64,000 nt of DNA from Chaenocephalus aceratus. Its lineage: Eukaryota; Chordata; Actinopteri; Perciformes; Channichthyidae. Positions within the stretch are counted from its first letter, which is position 1, and every line of letters starts with the position of its first letter. Shown here in pieces: positions 1 to 11,703 of this stretch. The notes under the pieces were generated by a model that saw only the letters and a list, made by a program, of their open reading frames with translations, made no database searches and had not been told where the DNA came from. The DNA is taken from positions 19,869,781 through 19,933,780 of the forward strand of contig CM043801.1 in the NCBI GenBank assembly GCA_023974075.1, given 5' to 3'. The position numbers and the translations under genes are program-made.

Positions 1-800
1 TCTTCTCTCCACTGAGAGTCATGTGACAGGTGCAACCCCGAGATCCAGAGGTGGGACACGAATACTAAGCAGCCGAGGATGAGGAAGACTGCAGAGAACA
101 AAGGGTGGATGCTGTCTGCGAGTGTCTCCTCCCACAGGCTGAACAGTGAGATTATACCGCATCCAGAGATGTGCTCGTGATGAACTGGTCAGGGTGTTTC
201 CATGCTTTCAGCACAGTTCATGCTGAAGCAGGCTTCAGCATCATGTGACCTTGTAAAAGAAAAATTAGGAATGATTTAGAATGTTCTGACATATAGCCCA
301 CTGAATTTCCTCTTAACCTGATTGAAATATAAACATATTTTACAATATAAATTATAGATGATGTGTTATTTGGACATCTATTTGCTTAGCTGATCCTAAT
401 TAGTATATACTACAATATATTGTTGTCAACATGTTCAGCTACTAAAATGTCCCAGAAATGTGCAAAAAACATTTTAATCATTACAATTGATAGTGATTAT
501 AGGTGTCGAGTTATAGTTGTCAAGTTTGTAATTTCAAACTCAATCATTTCAATATCACCCAAAAAAATGTGTTTTGTCTTCTTGGGTAATACAAATTAGG
601 TAAAGTGTGTATAGGCTTGCACAGATACATGAGTTAGTTTGCAATAACATGAAAGGATTAAAAGAGCGTAAATGGAGAAAACCTATTCAAAATACCACAA
701 TAGAGTGTTTGTTTTGCTGGTAAAAAAGAAGGTAAATATTTTGACATGGAAGACATTCTGTACAAATGTTGTATCTGCTCTGCAGATTGCATCATTTATG
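1..800. other. AT-rich upstream flank, no gene seen
   Basis: AT-rich sequence before the midnolin-like gene. Short open frames here lack family resemblance, and I see no RNA gene or clear repeat boundary. It may be intergenic, or an intron or the end of a gene outside the window. Confidence 0.4.
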
Positions 801-814
801 ATGGCAAGTGAGGA

Positions 815-1000
815 TGTTGATTGGATGATACAGTTAGACGGGTCTCGAGGTTCTTGCTGATTGGCTGTGTGGTCGAATGGGCGGAGCTTGTAGTGACAAG
901 GGTTGTGGTGGTTTACGCTCGGTGGAGAAGTAGTGCTGCGTCTGTCAGAGCTAGGAAGGGAAACAGTTTCAATCTGGTTAAACCGCTCTGTTATGTGATT
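815..1000 (+). promoter_or_regulatory. midn: Putative promoter of the midnolin-like gene
   Basis: Two inverted CCAAT boxes (GATTGG) lie near 818-824 and 859-864, and a GC box (GGGCGG) near 879-884. These are about 150-300 bases ahead of the first plausible ATG at 1134. No convincing TATA box is seen. The call rests on motifs and position only. Confidence 0.45.
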
Positions 1001-1133
1001 TTTTAAATATCCTTTTCACGCGGTCCACCAAGGCATGAGGACAAAGAGTTAAAAGAGCAAAACTGTTGCATCTTGCTCAATTCAAGCGAGCAGTCTGGTT
1101 TTACATTTGGACCTTTCAAATAAAAAAAGCTTT

Positions 1134-4100
1134 ATGGAGCAGCAGCGGGGCATCTGTAGCTTCACCCCGGGTGGGTCCGCAGGCTGCGGGACTGGGGTCT
1201 CCACCGGTTCAGCCCACCATGCGTTTGTGCATCACCTCGACCACCGGCAGCCCGGTGGAGCTCACTGTGCCCCTGGGAGAGACTGTGGAGGGACTGAGGA
1301 CTCACATCTCCCATAAACTTAGACTGGAGACTAACAGAATCGTCCTTCTGTTTAGAGACAGGTGAGTAATTTCTCATGTTGAATAAAAGACATGTTCTTC
1401 TCCGTCAGTTTCTCTTTGGTATATTGTGTATGCTGATTGTATATTGCATGCTGACTGTTTAATGTGTATATGGCAGGCAGCTGACTGCAGGCAAACTGGT
1501 GGACCTGGGTGTAGCAGATGGAAGCAAACTGACCCTGGTCCCTGCCATTGAGGCTGGTTCAGCGGTAAGTAGGCCGGTGTACATCTCACCAGTGGAGGAC
1601 AACTCCACACATTATAGAGTATGGTACTCAAGTAAAATATTAAGGTACTTTACAGCTATATTTATTTTCTGTTACTTTGCATTTCTACTTCATTACAACT
1701 CAAGATTGGTAAATGTTCCTGTTGTCTCCTCTACATATTAAGTTACTTGCAAAATTAAGATTAACAATATAATTGACAGATACATTATGTATTAAGATAA
1801 GACTTGATTGATCCCTTTCACAAGCTACTTTTATTATCTAAAGAAAAAGGCTATATAAAAAATTCACAAATGCACAAACTGCAACATTAAATCACTGCTT
1901 CTTACACTATGGAGAAACACACTGCACTTACTTCATGAACACATTTAATCACACTTCATTTAGTGATGTCATGTTGATATTTTTGTACTGCAGTGCTCCA
2001 CTGCCAGAGCTGAGAGAACCATAATGGATGTCTTGGAAAGTTTACCAGAAATCAAGGTAAGATAAACGTATTTTCAATGCCATTCTGTTATTAACACTTG
2101 TTGAATGCATGAATGAGGCGTTTCCTTCAAAGAACTCATTCTGAGGAAGTGAAGCTGCATGGTGTTAATTGAACAGCTGTATGATTGAGCTGTCAGGGGA
2201 AAAGAAAAGCATACACATTCTTGTTTTAATGTTTCGAGGAAGACATGCATACACATGCAAAACATCCTTAACAAAGGCATTTCTACACCTGATTACTGAC
2301 AGTCATACAGTAATCCTCCCCACACACAAACATTTGAAGACATGTAATTCAATATATCCATGTAGACTGAAATGTTCATAAAAACAAAGTGAGTTCAAGA
2401 GGCTGTGCTGTTAACAGATACACCATGCTGCTCTTCTGTTTTGTTTCTGACAAAGTCGTTTCCTTGCTGTTGCCACAGTATACATGAGTGCCAGCAAAAC
2501 CTTAAAGATTGTCCATTTATCTCTGAAGTAACTTTTTCTATCCTGCAGATCAGTGACTTCCTGTCTGGGCGCTCGCCTCTGACCATCAACCTGGGAGTCG
2601 GAGCCCAAACGATGTATGTGCAGCTCCAGCTTACTGCACAGAACGTGGCCGATCTGAGAGCTGGGGGAAGCAGTGAGCTTCAAACTGACCTGCCTGCTGC
2701 CACCATGACGAGCCCCCCTAACCCCTACACCAATACCCCAGGATCCAACCTCACCTGTTTCCCAAACATCAAAGTCTTCTGTCCTCCACGTCCTCGATCC
2801 AACTGACCTCTCAAAGACACAAAACGTCCTTTAACTCAGCAGCTCCCCCCTCCCACTCCCTCACCACAGCTCCTCCACATGAGGTCTTTACTCCCCGCTC
2901 AACACACGCATCTCCTTCTGTTCTTTCAACCCCTTCTTTGCCTTCTGGTAGTCCACATCCCAGCTGTCCAGCACCAACAGCCACACCGGTCTGTCCTCCT
3001 GCTCCAACCGGCTCCATCCCTGGACCCCACAGCCCAGCGCCAGCCTCCACCTTCACAGAGGTTAGCTCTATAAGTCTACTGCATTATGTGCTTGTCATTA
3101 TCTTTAAATCATGTGATTGTGTATTACCATATGTCGATACCTGATTTCAATGCAATATAATTAAATCGTAGGAAGAGAAATGATCATAATCAAGTTTTTG
3201 CCCTGCCCTTATTACAATGTTTAGTCATGGTTTCGCCACTATGCCATAACAAGCTGTTCCAAATATGGTCTTTTTAACAGTTATAGTTTTTACCCCTAGT
3301 AATGGATGGTAAAAAACATGTGTTCTTTCTGTTTTACAGACTAATGTTCATGCCTCATCCACGTCAGAGCTGTGTAAGCAACCAGGAGCTGTCATAGAAA
3401 GTCTTGTGAGCCACTCTCCAGGTGTCTTCTCCGGGACTTTTTCTGGTAAGTGAGTGAGTTAACATAACGGCGCAATCATTTTCCATTATTTTAATCGAGA
3501 TAGACAGAGAATAATATCGTATAAATCCCACAGAAGTGCTGATAGGCCTATAATTGAAATCCCAATTATATACAATAACTAAACATAGACAATAAATTAA
3601 CTTAATTGTATACATTAACCATGAGACTAAAGATAGGGAATACTCTTTAGTTATATAAACTGTACAATGATAGTGTTATTTTCTATCCTACATTATTACT
3701 ATAAGTCAAATATATAATCTTGTATCCTGCAAGGTACAGAACTGTCATTCGATATAAAAACACAATTAATTTCAAGGAGGGCAGAAATGTAAAAGTTTTG
3801 TAACATTAGCTCAATTGTGTTTTATGGGTGTTCAACTAACAATTATATTCTTTAATTGAGGTATCTGCAAAAGCTGTTATTGATGAGCTGATTAATAACT
3901 TTGCTTATGAAATAGTAAAATGATTATAATAGCCCAAGAAGAAGTGTTCAGATTGCTTACTTCATTTGACCAGCTATTTAAAATATCTTCTATTTTATGA
4001 AAAAGATGAACAGCTAGTTATTACATTTGAGCAGCTGGAAGAGTAAACAGATAAACATTACTATACCAATTATTTGAGTATTATATTGCTTTATCTTAAT

Positions 4101-5388
4101 CCACTATTGTTATTGATGCAGATCCAATGTGTGCAGTTTTCTTATTCTCACTTGGTATCCCATCAGGCTCTCTGGCCCCTTGCAGTCAGACCGGCATCAG
4201 CCATTCTCGACGAGGCTTTGGCATCATTCTCCAGATCCTCCAAGACCTCCTCAGAGCGGCCTTTCTCCACCAGGGGGCTCAACCTGCCCCTCCTCATCTC
4301 CGTTGTCCTAATATGAACCCTCCTTCCGGCCCACTGCTCACAGCAGAGCAGCCAAGCAAGCAAAAAGCAAAACACTGGTCCCCCAGAGGGCAGAGCACAG
4401 TAAAACCCAAGGTGATCACATGATATTATACACTTGAATACTGCATGATTTGCTGGAGGCTGCATTCATAAATACATCCCCTTTTTATCCATCTATGCCT
4501 GCTACTTGATGTTACTCCCTTTATCTCTGTCACATATTTCCATTACTTTGCTTTATTTTTTTATTTATTCTCCGTTGTACTAAAATATATTACCTGAAGA
4601 TATACCGACCAGGAATATATGTAAAAGAACGACAAAGACAGATTAAAAGAGACATAAAGCAACTACAAAAATTGCAAAACAACCCTCAGATTAGCACAAT
4701 AAGAGGGCAGTTCAACCACAAAGGCACACAATACAATCAACTAAATTGTCCACTAAGGGGCATAAAAGACCAAAAGAGACACAACATGACTATAAATAAA
4801 TGCAAAACAAGTACAAAGAGACACAAAATTACTACCAAGAGACACAATATGACCAAAAAAGGTACAAAATGATCGAGATAAGAGGCACATGTACCTGGGG
4901 ATACAAAAATGACCTAAAGAGACACACAAAGAAGAACCATTATTAATCCTGCTTCTATTGCTTTTGTAAGAGAGATGGGCCTTTGCCTGTCTGTCCCATT
5001 GTCTGCCCCCTGGGGCCCATTGTCTCATAGTTCAGCCATGCAGGCTTTATAATTAATTTCCACTGGGAGTCAGTGTATAAAGCATTCTCCTCTTTACTCT
5101 TCTACAACTCAAACTCAAATCTCCTGCATATACATAGATGTAATTATTTACACCAGAACATACCAACCAATAACGTTCTCATTGTGCAGCATGTCTAACA
5201 AATTGTTATTCCCCCCTATTGCAGGTGAGGAGAGTCCCCCCTCATGCTCGTCCACACACGAGAATCAAACATTGCACTGTAAGCTGGAGCGCCTGCAGCA
5301 CTTGATGCTTCAGAGGCGTCTTCGCAGGCGGACTCGCAGGAACTCGCAGACGTCTCACCCATACCAGCACCATCACCATCGTCCCTAG
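1134..5388 (+). CDS. midn: Midnolin-like protein gene, frame broken at three places
   Basis: Resembles midnolin, a nuclear ubiquitin-like protein that delivers short-lived nuclear proteins to the proteasome without ubiquitination. Exons read: 1134 or 1219 to 1361; 1477-1564; 1994-2056; 2549-3060; 3340-3445; 4167-4411; 5225-5388. The ubiquitin-like fold spans exons 1-2 (STTGSPVEL, ending [14 protein letters not shown]). Exon 4 has the family block [11 protein letters not shown]. Exon 5 has [18 protein letters not shown], exon 6 [12 protein letters not shown], and exon 7 the basic tail [20 protein letters not shown]. Three oddities: (a) the ATG at 1134 (MEQQRG, like the family start) is one base out of frame with the ubiquitin-like domain, though ATG 1219 is in frame with a good context; (b) exon 4 stops at 2804-2806 while an adjacent frame stays open to the donor at 3061; (c) the exon 6 and 7 phases disagree by one base. 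It is either a decaying paralogue or carries sequence errors. Family assignment is firm; functionality is uncertain. Confidence 0.78.
4632..4925. repeat. Degenerate tandem repeat rich in GAGACACAAAAT
   Basis: In the intron between midnolin-like exons 6 and 7, the motif AGAGACACAAAATGACnnnAA recurs about ten times with variable spacing. It looks like an eroded minisatellite. The open frames across it are a by-product of low stop density. Confidence 0.7.
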
Positions 5389-5870
5389 TCTCCTGCAGGG
5401 AAGATATCCTCTCACTGTGATCGCTGTGGCAGCTTTCTGGTGTCAAAAGAAGCCAATCTGTAGACCAAAGCTGACCTCTGAACTTGTGGACTTGTTTAAG
5501 AGCAGCAGACTGAACGTTGTCACTATTTTTACACTCTGAGCAGTTCTAAAGAATGTATTTCCAAAATGTCTGTGGAGCATGACTCCTGTGCTGTCCCTGT
5601 GCCGAGTATTCATCTGAGTCTGTCCTCCACTGACATCGCTCTCATTGTCAAGAATGTACATTTTCATGATATACATTTTGGTGTTTGTACAAAGCGTACT
5701 ATGTGTTTGTTTGTTTATTTCAATGCCTTAAATGTCCATGTCTTGAATGTAAACTCTATGTTTGGTTCTGTGCTGAGGATGTTCCTCTTAAATGTTTTAC
5801 TTATGCAATATATAAAGTGTAAACACAAAGAAGGGAAAAGAAGAATAAAGAAAAACCTTCAAAACAAAGA
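5389..5870 (+). other. midn: 3' untranslated region of the midnolin-like gene
   Basis: About 480 bases follow the TAG at 5386-5388 and end near the AATAAA at 5844-5849. It is T-rich with no long coding frame of its own. The extent is inferred from the poly(A) signal alone. Confidence 0.5.
5844..5849 (+). terminator. midn: Poly(A) signal AATAAA
   Basis: Canonical hexamer in an A-rich stretch 456 bases after the midnolin-like stop codon, and the first good signal downstream of it. Confidence 0.5.
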
Positions 5871-5889
5871 GTTGTCTTTGTCAAGCCCA

Positions 5890-6960
5890 CTTTTGAGGAT
5901 GTGTGCTGACTAAAATGTTCTGCACACATGACTGCGATTGCTGATGTGAAACAGGGTTGGTTGTGTGTGAGGCCTGCAGACATGGGTGATCCTATTGGGC
6001 CAAAACCCCCAAAACACAAATGAAATCAGAATAAAAAAGAGAATTAGACCAAAGAGCGACTCTGGAGGTCATGACCAAATCCCCCCCACACACAAAGGGG
6101 AAGAATCATCTGGCTGTAGACCTGAATGTAAATCACAGCAGGTTTGATAAGGACAGTTACGCCGTACTCCTTTCCGATTCAGAATGAACCCCCCACCTGC
6201 ATTCAGGTATGTGAACGGTTCTTCTCTTCCGACATCAACGACTCCACTGCAGGGGGTCAGTGTTTTATCTTTCCTTAAACTGCTTTGTTGAAGTACACTG
6301 AGCGCAACTATCTTAAAAGCTGTGTCAAACTCCTTGTGTACACACACTCAATCAAACAAATAGTTTTAGTGAACAGTGACTGCTTTAATGTTGACATGGG
6401 TGCACATACTATCGACTGATTAAATAACATAAGATCATATTACTTCACAAAAATCAGAGAATGAACAATATATTTAAAAAAAACATGGAATAAGTTACTA
6501 AAATCTGCCTACCAACATCAAACAGCTCACTATGAACGTGTTATATCGTGTTTGCTTTATCACACATACTCAGGTTCATACAAACAAAACACCAAACCAT
6601 TCAAAAATGTAGATCTTTATATATTGAAATGTGTTTTTACCACAAGTAAAATGTATGACTAAATATAACTAATACATATATTTATAACCTATTGGATCTT
6701 CTGACTGCTGCTGAGAGGAAGCAACTATACTGATAAAATAAAAATACCAGCTCAATATTTCACACATTATTAATGTTGCCACTTCCTACCTTATTACTTT
6801 AATATATTAACTTACGTTTTCTAACGCTGCTAATTATTTTTGTTCAATTATCGTTTATTTGATTAACATGTGCTTGCCTCTTTCTTTTATATGTTATTCT
6901 TCTACTCTACTAATCTTATACTAACTCTTTAGATAGCTGACTCCTGTTATATAAATATAC
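5890..6960. other. Intergenic, no gene seen
   Basis: Spacer between the midnolin-like gene and cirbp. AT-rich from about 6340 onward. I see no coding homology, RNA gene or clear repeat ends. Confidence 0.5.
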
Positions 6961-6969
6961 AGTCAATGG

Positions 6970-7140
6970 TTATTTGGATTGGCCTGGATGTCCCCACCGG
7001 TAGGTAGGGGGCGGTATGGACCCTGTAGGTCTCATGGTGCCGCAGAAGAAGACTCAGCGCTCAGCACAGCTGAGCTCCCTCCTCCTCCCTCATTCGACCT
7101 GCAGCCCGTTCAGCATTCACTTGTCCCTGCTACTGAAAGG
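6970..7140 (+). promoter_or_regulatory. cirbp: cirbp promoter and untranslated exon 1
   Basis: An inverted CCAAT box (GATTGG, about 6977-6982) precedes a GC-richer block that ends in a good donor at 7140/7141 (AAAGG|GTAATT). This would join the coding exon whose acceptor lies directly before the ATG at 7762. TCCCCACC at 6991-6998 is one base off the published mild-cold response element TCCCCGCC of mammalian CIRBP; one such match is weak evidence. Confidence 0.5.
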
Positions 7141-7761
7141 GTAATTGCTATTTCAATACAATTAATGACATGTATTCACGATGAATTTACTTCGCAAATG
7201 TTGCATTCACTAGGCATAACTTACTTTTGATACTCTATTAAATCGAATGCATTCCCAGCACAAGCTTGTCAAACAGTTTAAAATGTATTGTATCGAGTTG
7301 ATTTAGGTTGGAATACAAGTGAACATCGGTATTAGGACTAATGTTTTGATTTTGAAGTTATGTAAGATATTGTGGCCTGTCACCGCATTCCGAGCTGTCA
7401 GTTGACAGAAGTGGGGCTTCAGCTCCGCGATACAAAATGGCGCCGAGAGTGAAAGTGCTGGCTCCCTAATCCTATCACATAAGGGCCAACACGCTCAGGC
7501 GCCTGCGGCCTAGCTGAGAATACAGCTATAAATGGTGGCCGTGCGTTACATTTGAGAAAATGCACAACATTTTTTCATGATTAGCGTGTGTACGGTTAAT
7601 TGGTATTTATTGTATTGTTTGACACCAAGAATATCGTTTTGTGGTTAGGGTTTGCCGATTACCTACTTTCGTTTTGCCTTACCAGACAATATTTGCCAAT
7701 GTTGGAAATAAGTTTTTAACAGTAATGTGTAAATATTAACGTTTTTATTTATTTTTTAAAG

Positions 7762-10700
7762 ATGTCGGACGAAGGTAAATTGTTCATCGGAGGACTGAGC
7801 TTCGAGACCAACGAGGACTCTCTGGCCGCAGCTTTCGAAAAATATGGAACCATCGAAAAAGGTATAGTAGGCTATTTACCAGTGGCGGTTCTAGACCAAT
7901 TTGACCGGGGGGGGGCACTGGGGGGCCAGTTATTTTCTGAGGGGGGCACAATAAATGCAGGACGAAAAAGAGAACTAGACAGTATGAAGTAATTGCGTAT
8001 AAGAAAACAATGCAATACAGTTATTGGTATTTGTTTCAGTACACTTATTTATTTTAGCTTCAGCTTAAGTTATAGTACAATTTTTGCACTAACACCATAT
8101 CATATTTATATAAAAATAAAGGCAATGAACAGTTACATCTCTACTTTACATCTACAATTACACAGATATAGTTTAACTCACCTTCAATTATCGTGGTAGT
8201 CTCTCGAAACGTATGTTTCAATCAGTCTTTCTTGGATGCAACAGCCTCTGATGATCCGAGATGAAAAGTGTTTGTTTTTCGCGCGCTTCAGCCGGACAGT
8301 GAAAGTGAGTGCACCACTCTAATGGGTCCGACTAGAATGACGAATAACGTTAGTTCCGCCTATTAGGGATGGGAATTTGAAAGCAAATGTATATTCGAAT
8401 ATTCGACCCCCCAAAAAAAGGTTAACCGGTTAACCGAAATGTACATATCCTATAAAAAAAAAAAAAAAATTGGGTAAAATAAAAATTTCCGAATTTTTTC
8501 TTTTACATTTTTTTTTTACCCAATTTTTTTTCAAGAATTTTTTAGAAATAGATACATGTTCAAATAAGTGTAGAAACCAAGTCGAATTTGTCAAATGTAT
8601 TGAACTGGTGATCACAGTTTGACAGCTATAGGCCTACAGCTTTCATGTGTGGAGGCGATTCACAATCAGGCCAGCTGTAGAGAAGACCCTCTCAGCTGGA
8701 ACGGAGGTTGCGGGTATAGCAAGGTATAGCATGTATATAAGTTTAATTTGGCATAGTTTGACCTCTACACCGCACTCACTAACCTGGTCGAAGTATTTCC
8801 ACACATTACTCCTTTTTGACGCCATGTCTGTTGTGCAGGACTCTTCTTACGGCCCGTCCACACAGCGGCGTGCGCTGACGCTTGCCGGCGGGCGTGTCTG
8901 AAACTCGACCAACAACCAATCGCATGAATCTCCCGCCCCTGACACACAAGCAGCGGTTTGATTGGCTAGAGCTTGTACTGGCATATGATTCGATTGGCTG
9001 ACGCTTCTGCGAGGCGTCAAAAGTTGAACATTGCTCAACTTTTGCAGCGAGGCACGCCAGCTACGCTCCGCGTCGCTTCCCACGATGCATTTCGGCTAAA
9101 AGTGACGTCACCCCATTCAAAGTGAATGGGGAAGCGTCAACGCACGCCGCTGTGTGGACGGGCCGTTAGAGTGTAAATAATTACCGGACTATGACTGGTA
9201 AAATGTTGAATACCGGCAAAACTAAATCTCTCCAGTCAAAATGTCTATGCACTTTGCCGCCACACACGGTTGCCAAGCAGCGCTTATTGTTGTTTAGGCT
9301 GGCCACTCATGTGTTGACAGGGGGCGGGGGGAGCACGCTCAACTGTTAGCGCCGGAACCTCGCAACGGCTGCGGAGCTCATTTGCGCCACATTTGTGCCT
9401 AAGATGAGGTTTGAGTCTGCGTGATCTGCGTGTAGGGAGGGGCAGCAGCCATATAATTGGCTAGAACTAGCTAGATCTGATGGATTTGGACATAAACACG
9501 AGTGAAGTATAACCGGACGCGAGAGAGAGAGATCAATCAATCAATCAATCAATGTTTATTTATATAGCCCAATATCACAAATGTTACATTTGTCTCAGTG
9601 GTCTTCACAGTGTGTACAGAATATCAGTATGACAATACGACACCCTCTGTCCTTAGACCCTCACATCGTACAAGGAAAAACTTCCAAAGAAAACCCAGTT
9701 TAAAGGGAAAAATGGGAGAAACCTCAGCACCTACAGCTCTGCCCGCTGTGAGGGACCAGTGAGCGGAGCAAAACACACCTTTAGACGTCACCTAACACAT
9801 TTAGCTATGGCATAGTCGTATATAAATACATTGAATTATTCAATTTGATAATATGTAATCAACTTAGGCATCACTCCCAAAAAAAAAAATTAATACAAAA
9901 AAAAAAAGAAATTAATACAAATATTCATAACTCATATTCGAATACATGAATAATTATTCGAATACCTGAATCTATTCGAATATTCGATTAATCGTTCCCA
10001 TCCCTACCACCTATTCCGTCATTCAATAAATCGTGTAATAAATCATACATTTTTCATTTTTAGGGGGGTCAGAGGTCAGTGTTAGGGGGGCACTGCCCCC
10101 CCCTAGAACCGCCCCTGCTATTTACTGTTACAGTTATACATACTTTTACAGTTATACATATATTTATCTTTTTAAATTATAAATATATGTAATCTTTTTA
10201 TTTTATTTCAATTCTAGAAAATGTTGTTTTAAATATTAATTTTCCCCCGTTCCTCTTTCCCATTAGTGGATGTGATCAGAGACAAAGAAACAGGGAAGTC
10301 TCGCGGTTTCGGCTTCGTGAAATACGATAATTCAGAAGATTCTAAAGATGCACTTGACGGCATGAACGGCAAGGTAAACATAATTTCACAAAATACCCCT
10401 GCTATCAACGTGTTTGCAATCAGAATAACTTTATTCTCCCACAGTAGGAGGCATGCATAACATTTTAAAGATAGAAATTACACAAATTACTTTTTTGGAA
10501 AAATACACATCCAGGTGGAAACAAAGACTATAAGTAATTATAATAAATACATAAAAAATTGGAGAAAGTATTAATCACTTGTCATTTTAATAGTTTTTAC
10601 TCTCCACACATGTTGGTTTCTTAATATTAACAGTTTTCTTAATGATTGCCACATTTGTAAATTGTCATTTCTTTAAAAACACGATTGCCATGTATTGCAG

Positions 10701-11617
10701 ACTCTGGATGGACGGTGTATTCGCGTGGATGAAGCCGGAAAGGGTGGCCGCACCAGAGGAGGAGGTTACAATTCTGGCCAGAGAGGACAGCGAGGTGGAT
10801 TCAGCGGGCGTGGGAGAGGTGGATGAGGTTACTCCAGAGGTGGACACTAGTTGTCTGCTTGTCTTTAGCATGTTCTGTTAACTGTTCATGCTTCTGCCCT
10901 GTTGGTCAATCATAACCTTGTGTTTCAGGAGGTGGATACAATGGAGACAGGGGCTATGGTGACAGGAGCTACAACGAAAGAAGCTTTAGTGGAGAGGGGC
11001 GATTTGGAAGAGGAGGTGGTGGCGGCGGTGGCGGCCAGTACAGCAGGAGCAGCGGTGGCGGATACTCAAGCTACAGAGACAATAGGTAAGAAATAGTTGA
11101 CTTTAAACCAGTTGAGACAAGACCAATTAGCTTGAACCATAGTTAATGTGATTTTATATTAAATCATTTAATTTATTTTCAGGGGTCAGGGGTCATACGG
11201 TGAACGCTCCTACCGCGATGGATACGACAGCTATGGTAAGCTTCTTTGATATGACGGTGTCTGTTTATGTACACTTATGTTGGGGCTGTTTAAAGTTTTT
11301 TTTTAAATGGCATTATAACATTAACACATAACTATTTATTTTTTTATTAATTAGTATAAACATACAATTAGGGATGCTCCGATCGCCAATTGTGGGGCCA
11401 ATCGCTGGAATCAGTATATTCCGATCGAGTGGGTGGGGGCTATGGGGATCTTCTATTTAAAGTGATGTTTAAAACTCAGTTAATGGGGCTCATTCACTGG
11501 CGCTTCCACAAACAACAACCAACATCATTATTACATTCAAATGAAGTACATTATTCAAGTTTACATTAACTTTGAATAATAACACGGGAGAAATGAGCGG
11601 AAGCGCTCTCTTTTCCT

Positions 11618-11703
<86 letters not shown>

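Larger units (their letters stand above)
8364..10006. mobile_element. Nested hAT-type element with transposase remnant
   Basis: Ends TAGGGATGGGAA and TTCCCATCCCTA are flanked by CCGCCTAT (8356-8363) and CCACCTAT (10007-10014), an 8-bp duplication with one mismatch. Sub-terminal regions share ATTCGAAT-type motifs. It lies wholly inside the element at 7880-10117, so it inserted later. A 60-residue hAT transposase relic lies on the minus strand at 8643-8825. Confidence 0.88.
7880..10117. mobile_element. hAT-type DNA transposon, outer element of a nest
   Basis: Terminal inverted repeats CAGTGGCGGTTCTAG and CTAGAACCGCCCCTG are flanked by the perfect 8-bp target duplication CTATTTAC (7872-7879 and 10118-10125). 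An 8-bp duplication and CAG/CTG termini are hallmarks of hAT. It sits in cirbp intron 1. Much of its length is younger insertions, and no intact transposase of its own is seen. Confidence 0.92.

Noticed and set aside
10824..10826. Selenocysteine reading of the cirbp TGA
   Set aside because: The family has glycine here and no selenoprotein precedent; a G-to-T change plus use of the upstream donor explains it.
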